NCBI GenBank assembly: GCA_044339595.1
Contig: JBIIVF010000051.1
Span: 1-15,171, forward strand
Direction of reading: 5' to 3'
Source: CAZTGZ01 sp044339595
GTDB taxonomy: Bacteria > Bacteroidota > Bacteroidia > NS11-12g > UBA9320
DNA: 15,171 nucleotides
The position numbers were made by a program, and so were the translations under genes. Positions 12,493 through 15,171 of this stretch are shown here, piece after piece (the first letter of the stretch is position 1; each line of letters begins with the position of its first letter). The notes beneath the pieces were generated by a model. That model did no database searches and was not told where the DNA came from. It worked only from the letters and a program-made list of their open reading frames with translations.

Positions 12493-13584
12493 TCAAAACA
12501 ACAATTTTGAATCGTACGAAGCCCCACCGGCACCTGTATGAACGCCTTCAACATCTCCAGAATTTGCTTTCGTTAGTCCAAAGACACATCCTTTCACTTG
12601 AATCTTTCTTTTTTTCTTGGTTTGAGTTTCGCATTCAAACTCATGTTCATCACAATCTATTGGAATTGTCATTATTCCAAAACACTTGGCGAAAACATTA
12701 TCTCGGTACTTTTCCCATTTTCCATTAGACTTCTTTCTATAATTCTTTGTCTTTGAATGCACATTACCATTTGTCAATTGTATGTTTTCAATCCACAGGG
12801 ACCATTTAATTTTTCGATTAGAACCGTTCGATTTGAAACCTGCATCACGCTTTAAAGTTTGGGGATTGCACCCGGGGGCCGATGACCCTCCACCTCCTAT
12901 TTTAAAAATAACTATTGTTATACCCAAAGTCTGATGACTATTTAATCCATCTGTTAAACTATCTGGATTAATTGAGCCTAAATTTAGCGAGTCCCTACAT
13001 GCGAGCAATGTATCTAATCCACCACCGTATATTTCCAAATAGTAGCCATCATAGAATTTAATTACTTTGTTTTGAGTGGCAACTTCTGCTTCCTCATTGA
13101 GTACACATCGAAGTTCATCTTCTTGAATGAAATGGTTGTCGGGATCGGAATCAATGATCAGGGTATCAGAATTAGCCAACCAATACTCCTCGTCATCATT
13201 AATTACTTTCCACAAGGAATTAAACCCTACAAAACTATCTTGAAAATTTTCATAAGGTAAATTTGAGTTATGTCCGATGATTAGCTCAATCTCATTTAAT
13301 GAATCGACACTTAATGTGTCGTATTGATCAAGAAACCATTCATCATGTTCGTCATACTGTGTTGATAATTTATTTATGGTTTCCATAATCTTGGTTTCAT
13401 TGCTAAATACCAATACACCGCCGTAATATGTAATTGCCGAGTAATCGATGTTATCTGTATATGATGTAATTGACTTTATTTTTAACGGTGCTTGAGCTTC
13501 TTTACTAGAATTTAGCAATAGCAATAGTATAATCGTCACGATCATTCTGAATGCACCATTTTGCCGATTAATAATGTTTTTCAT
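12493..13584 (-). CDS. Hypothetical secreted protein, acidic N-half and basic Cys-containing C-half
   Basis: A protein of 363 residues, not recognised. ATG 13582-13584 is used; Met14 (13543-13545) is an alternative start immediately before the hydrophobic signal segment 'MIVTIILLLLLNSSKEAQA'. Residues 75-170 are Asp/Glu-rich ('YDEHDEWFLDQYDTLSVDSLNEIEL', 'INDDEEYWLANSDTLIIDSDPDN'). A glycine hinge 'KIGGGGSSAPGC' is at 228-239, followed by a basic segment with 'KNYRKKSNGKWEKYRDNVFAKCFG' and 'CDEHEFECETQTKKKRKIQVKGC'. Cysteines are at 160, 196, 239, 301, 311, 318 and 333. The abrupt change of charge at the Gly hinge suggests two domains that could pack against each other or be processed apart. 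First gene of a probable two-gene operon. Confidence 0.6.
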   Translation of the reverse strand: MKNIINRQNGAFRMIVTIILLLLLNSSKEAQAPLKIKSITSYTDNIDYSAITYYGGVLVFSNETKIMETINKLSTQYDEHDEWFLDQYDTLSVDSLNEIELIIGHNSNLPYENFQDSFVGFNSLWKVINDDEEYWLANSDTLIIDSDPDNHFIQEDELRCVLNEEAEVATQNKVIKFYDGYYLEIYGGGLDTLLACRDSLNLGSINPDSLTDGLNSHQTLGITIVIFKIGGGGSSAPGCNPQTLKRDAGFKSNGSNRKIKWSLWIENIQLTNGNVHSKTKNYRKKSNGKWEKYRDNVFAKCFGIMTIPIDCDEHEFECETQTKKKRKIQVKGCVFGLTKANSGDVEGVHTGAGGASYDSKLLF

Positions 13585-13759
13585 ATATCAATTGTTTAAG
13601 TGAGTTTTATTAAACGTTTATCGAACGTAATTAATACGGTGTTTATTTACTATTTATATTTGCAACATTTACGTCATAATAATTTAATTCTCTTGGTTGT
13701 CTGAATTTTGAAATCAAATCTCTTCCTAATTTTTCTCTTTCGTCGAAAAAAAATCTCTT

Positions 13760-13806
13760 TTTGCTCAAAATATTAGCAAAATAATTATTTTAGCGTCAAA
13801 ATTGAC
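13760..13806 (+). promoter_or_regulatory. Candidate promoter and operator of repressor copy 2
   Basis: Same elements as before copy 1: TTTG 13760-13763, TATTTTAG 13786-13793, and dyad gtcaa-aa-ttgac at 13795-13806, 6 bp before the ATG. Only a few bases between the boxes differ from copy 1, so each repressor could bind both operators. Confidence 0.45.
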
Positions 13807-13812
13807 AATAAC

Positions 13813-14625
13813 ATGAGCATATTGGGAGATAACATCCGTCGTTTGCGGAAGGAAAAGGGGCTTACACAAACAGAATTTGCCGAGCGCATCGGTGCCAAGA
13901 GGGCGGTGGTAGGGGCCTATGAAGAGGGCCGGGCCGAGCCGAGGTTGCAAACCCTGCAAGCCATCAGCGCCTTTTTCGGAATGAGCATAGACGCCCTGCT
14001 TGGTCAGGATGTAGGTACAGAAAATACCCGGCAAACCGATGTTAAAGGAAACAACCTGCGCATTCTGCCCATTGCCCTGCAGGCCAATGCCAACACAGAA
14101 ACCATTCCGCTGGTGCCTGTAAAAGCTTCTGCCGGTTATGCAACAGGGTACGGAGATGTGGACTTTATCCGGCAGTTGTCACAGTTTCAGATGCCCTTTC
14201 CGGAGCTTTCCAAGGGCAGAACCTGCCGCATTTTTCAGATTCGCGGAGACAGCATGCTGCCCGTTCCCGCCGGAGCGTACGTGCTGGCAGAATATGTACA
14301 GGATTGGTCTTCCCTAAAGGATTACACCTGCTGCATCATCGTCACTCTGGATGATGGCGTAGTGTATAAGCGGGTGGTGAATCAACTCGAAGAATCGAAA
14401 CAGCTCCTGTTGATATCAGACAATAAAGAGTACGCCCCCTACACCGTATCTGCCGATCAGGTGGTAGAAGTATGGAAAGCCCGCGGCTACACCACCTTCG
14501 ACCTCCCCGATGCCGCCCAGGCCGCCACCCGCGATGTGCGCAGCCTCGCCGAAGTGGTGATGGAACTAAAATTAGAAATTAGAAATTTGAAGGAAGATTG
14601 TCTGAATCGCGGATTAGGCGGATGA
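13813..14625 (+). CDS. XRE-family HTH / S24 peptidase (LexA/CI-like) repressor, copy 2
   Basis: A protein of 270 residues. It differs from copy 1 at residue 11 (Leu for Phe), a few residues near 206-215 ('NKEYAPYTVSADQV' against 'NKDYAPYTVSAAQV') and at the C-terminus. All functional residues are kept: HTH, Ala107-Gly108, Ser147, Lys186. After LEIRN the frame continues as LKEDCLNRGLGG because only two heptamer units precede divergence. The last eight residues and stop (14622-14625 region) come from the first 45-bp repeat of the adjacent GxxExxY unit. The duplicated DNA, about 857 bp including the promoter, lies 3,880 bp from copy 1 in the same orientation. Confidence 0.92.
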   Translation: MSILGDNIRRLRKEKGLTQTEFAERIGAKRAVVGAYEEGRAEPRLQTLQAISAFFGMSIDALLGQDVGTENTRQTDVKGNNLRILPIALQANANTETIPLVPVKASAGYATGYGDVDFIRQLSQFQMPFPELSKGRTCRIFQIRGDSMLPVPAGAYVLAEYVQDWSSLKDYTCCIIVTLDDGVVYKRVVNQLEESKQLLLISDNKEYAPYTVSADQVVEVWKARGYTTFDLPDAAQAATRDVRSLAEVVMELKLEIRNLKEDCLNRGLGG

Positions 14626-14644
14626 AAGGATTACACGGATAAAT
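14600..14644. repeat. GxxExxY-associated 45-bp repeat, unit 1
   Basis: It begins gtctgaatcgcggattaggc and ends in 'acacggataaat'. It is directly followed by unit 2 with exact 45-bp periodicity. Unit 1 encodes the C-terminus and stop of repressor copy 2. Confidence 0.75.
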
Positions 14645-14689
14645 GTCTGAATCACAGATTAGGAGGATTTAAGGATTACAGAGATATGG
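14645..14689. repeat. GxxExxY-associated 45-bp repeat, unit 2
   Basis: It begins gtctgaatcacagattagga; it aligns base for base with unit 1. Its end supplies the ATG (14686-14688) of the GxxExxY gene, and 'aagga' about 10 bp before that ATG could serve as ribosome-binding site. Confidence 0.75.
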
Positions 14690-15081
14690 ATAATAACTTA
14701 TTGCATGGAGATATAACGCAGAAGGTCATTGGCGCAGCGTTTGAAGTTCACAACTTCTTGAGAAATGGCTTTCAAGAGGTGATTTACCAGAGGGCCTTGG
14801 CGTATGAGTTACATATGGCCGGACTGAATTTTATCAGAGAATCGGAACAGGAGATTTATTACAAAGATATGGATGAGCCCATTGGGTTAAGAAGGGCAGA
14901 TTTTGTCATCGAAGGAGTCGTTTTGGTAGAATTAAAGGCTGTTTCAGAACTGGAAGATGTACACTTAGCCCAAACGTTAAATTACTTAAAAGCCTATAAA
15001 TACGAAATAGGTCTGCTTATCAATTTTGGAGCAAAAAAGGCGGAATTTAGACGATTGATTCTAAGTCAAAAAGGTGTCTGA
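14686..15081 (+). CDS. GxxExxY-family protein (PD-(D/E)XK nuclease-like)
   Basis: A protein of 131 residues, full length for the family. The name-giving motif is G28-F-Q-E31-V-I-Y34. The following 'RADFVIEGVVLVELKA' holds the PD-(D/E)XK-type residues Asp72 and Glu82-x-Lys84, and 'QTLNYLKAYKYEIGLLINFGAKK' (96-118) is the conserved C-terminal helix-strand. The family (PDDEXK_3-like) is widespread in environmental genomes, with no established role; nuclease activity is inferred from the fold only. The gene starts inside repeat unit 2 and stops inside unit 3, so repeats fit it exactly. Intact, so presumably under selection or recently arrived. Confidence 0.9.
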   Translation: MDNNLLHGDITQKVIGAAFEVHNFLRNGFQEVIYQRALAYELHMAGLNFIRESEQEIYYKDMDEPIGLRRADFVIEGVVLVELKAVSELEDVHLAQTLNYLKAYKYEIGLLINFGAKKAEFRRLILSQKGV

Positions 15082-15119
15082 ATCGCGGATGGGGCGGATG
15101 GACGGATTGCGCAGATATT
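15076..15119. repeat. GxxExxY-associated repeat, unit 3
   Basis: It begins gtctgaatcgcggatggggc and aligns over its length with units 1 and 2. The TGA within 'gtctga' (15079-15081) is the stop codon of the GxxExxY gene. With units 1-2 it forms direct repeats bracketing the gene. Confidence 0.75.
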
Positions 15120-15138
15120 GAAGAATGGTAGCTTTACA

Positions 15139-15162
15139 AATACATACACATACACATACACA
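15139..15162. repeat. Hexamer microsatellite (acatac)n
   Basis: About three and a half units of 'acatac' at the right edge of the window, after the GxxExxY unit. It may continue a little beyond but ends in 'ttgaacca' here. No function evident. Confidence 0.65.
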
Positions 15163-15171
15163 CTTGAACCA

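Overview
The window looks like an accessory stretch of a Bacteroidota chromosome, probably a gliding, type IX secretion lineage near Chitinophagia, Sphingobacteriia or Saprospiria. The reasons are a C-terminal type IX secretion (T9SS) sorting domain, PKD domains, a GldJ/GldK-like formylglycine-enzyme fold, an ECF sigma factor paired with a membrane/beta-barrel protein, TAnnTTTG-type -7 promoter elements, A-rich translation starts and scattered 'attagaa' heptamer repeats. No tRNA, rRNA or CRISPR array is visible.

Layout. 1-686: 3' part of a SUMF1/FGE-domain gene (+). 858-1649: alpha/beta hydrolase (-). 1650-2107: gene-free, with an orphan REPIN-like inverted pair and a promoter. 2108-3760: a cysteine-rich secreted protein carrying an apparent frameshift, translationally coupled to a secreted beta-propeller protein (+). 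3951-5815: ECF sigma factor and a membrane-anchored protein with a porin-like C-terminus, overlapping by 4 bp (-). 5883-7844: a large beta-helix/PKD/T9SS surface protein (-). 7845-8212: gene-free, with an octamer array and the first copy of a 63-bp repeat. 8213-9672: a fulvocin C-related cysteine-rich protein followed by a polytopic membrane protein with a cysteine-less redoxin domain (-). 9933-10709 and 13813-14625: two nearly identical XRE-S24 (LexA/CI-like) repressors with duplicated promoter regions. Between them lie a REP-associated tyrosine transposase (RAYT) bracketed by REP sequences, the second 63-bp repeat copy and two secreted/outer-membrane genes (-). 14600-15119: a GxxExxY-family gene embedded in three copies of a 45-bp repeat.

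How it fits together. The sigma factor, membrane protein and T9SS adhesin form one co-oriented block that could be a cell-surface signalling and secretion unit. The two cysteine-rich proteins share a C-x6-C-G core with the bacteriocin fulvocin C. One of them sits in an operon with a thioredoxin-fold membrane protein, which suggests a secreted disulfide-rich peptide system with a dedicated membrane partner. The right third is built of self-propagating or repeat-associated units: RAYT with REPINs, GxxExxY with 45-mers, duplicated repressors, and intergenic repeats. The repressors read as more GC-rich than the AT-rich secreted-protein genes around them, consistent with separate origins.
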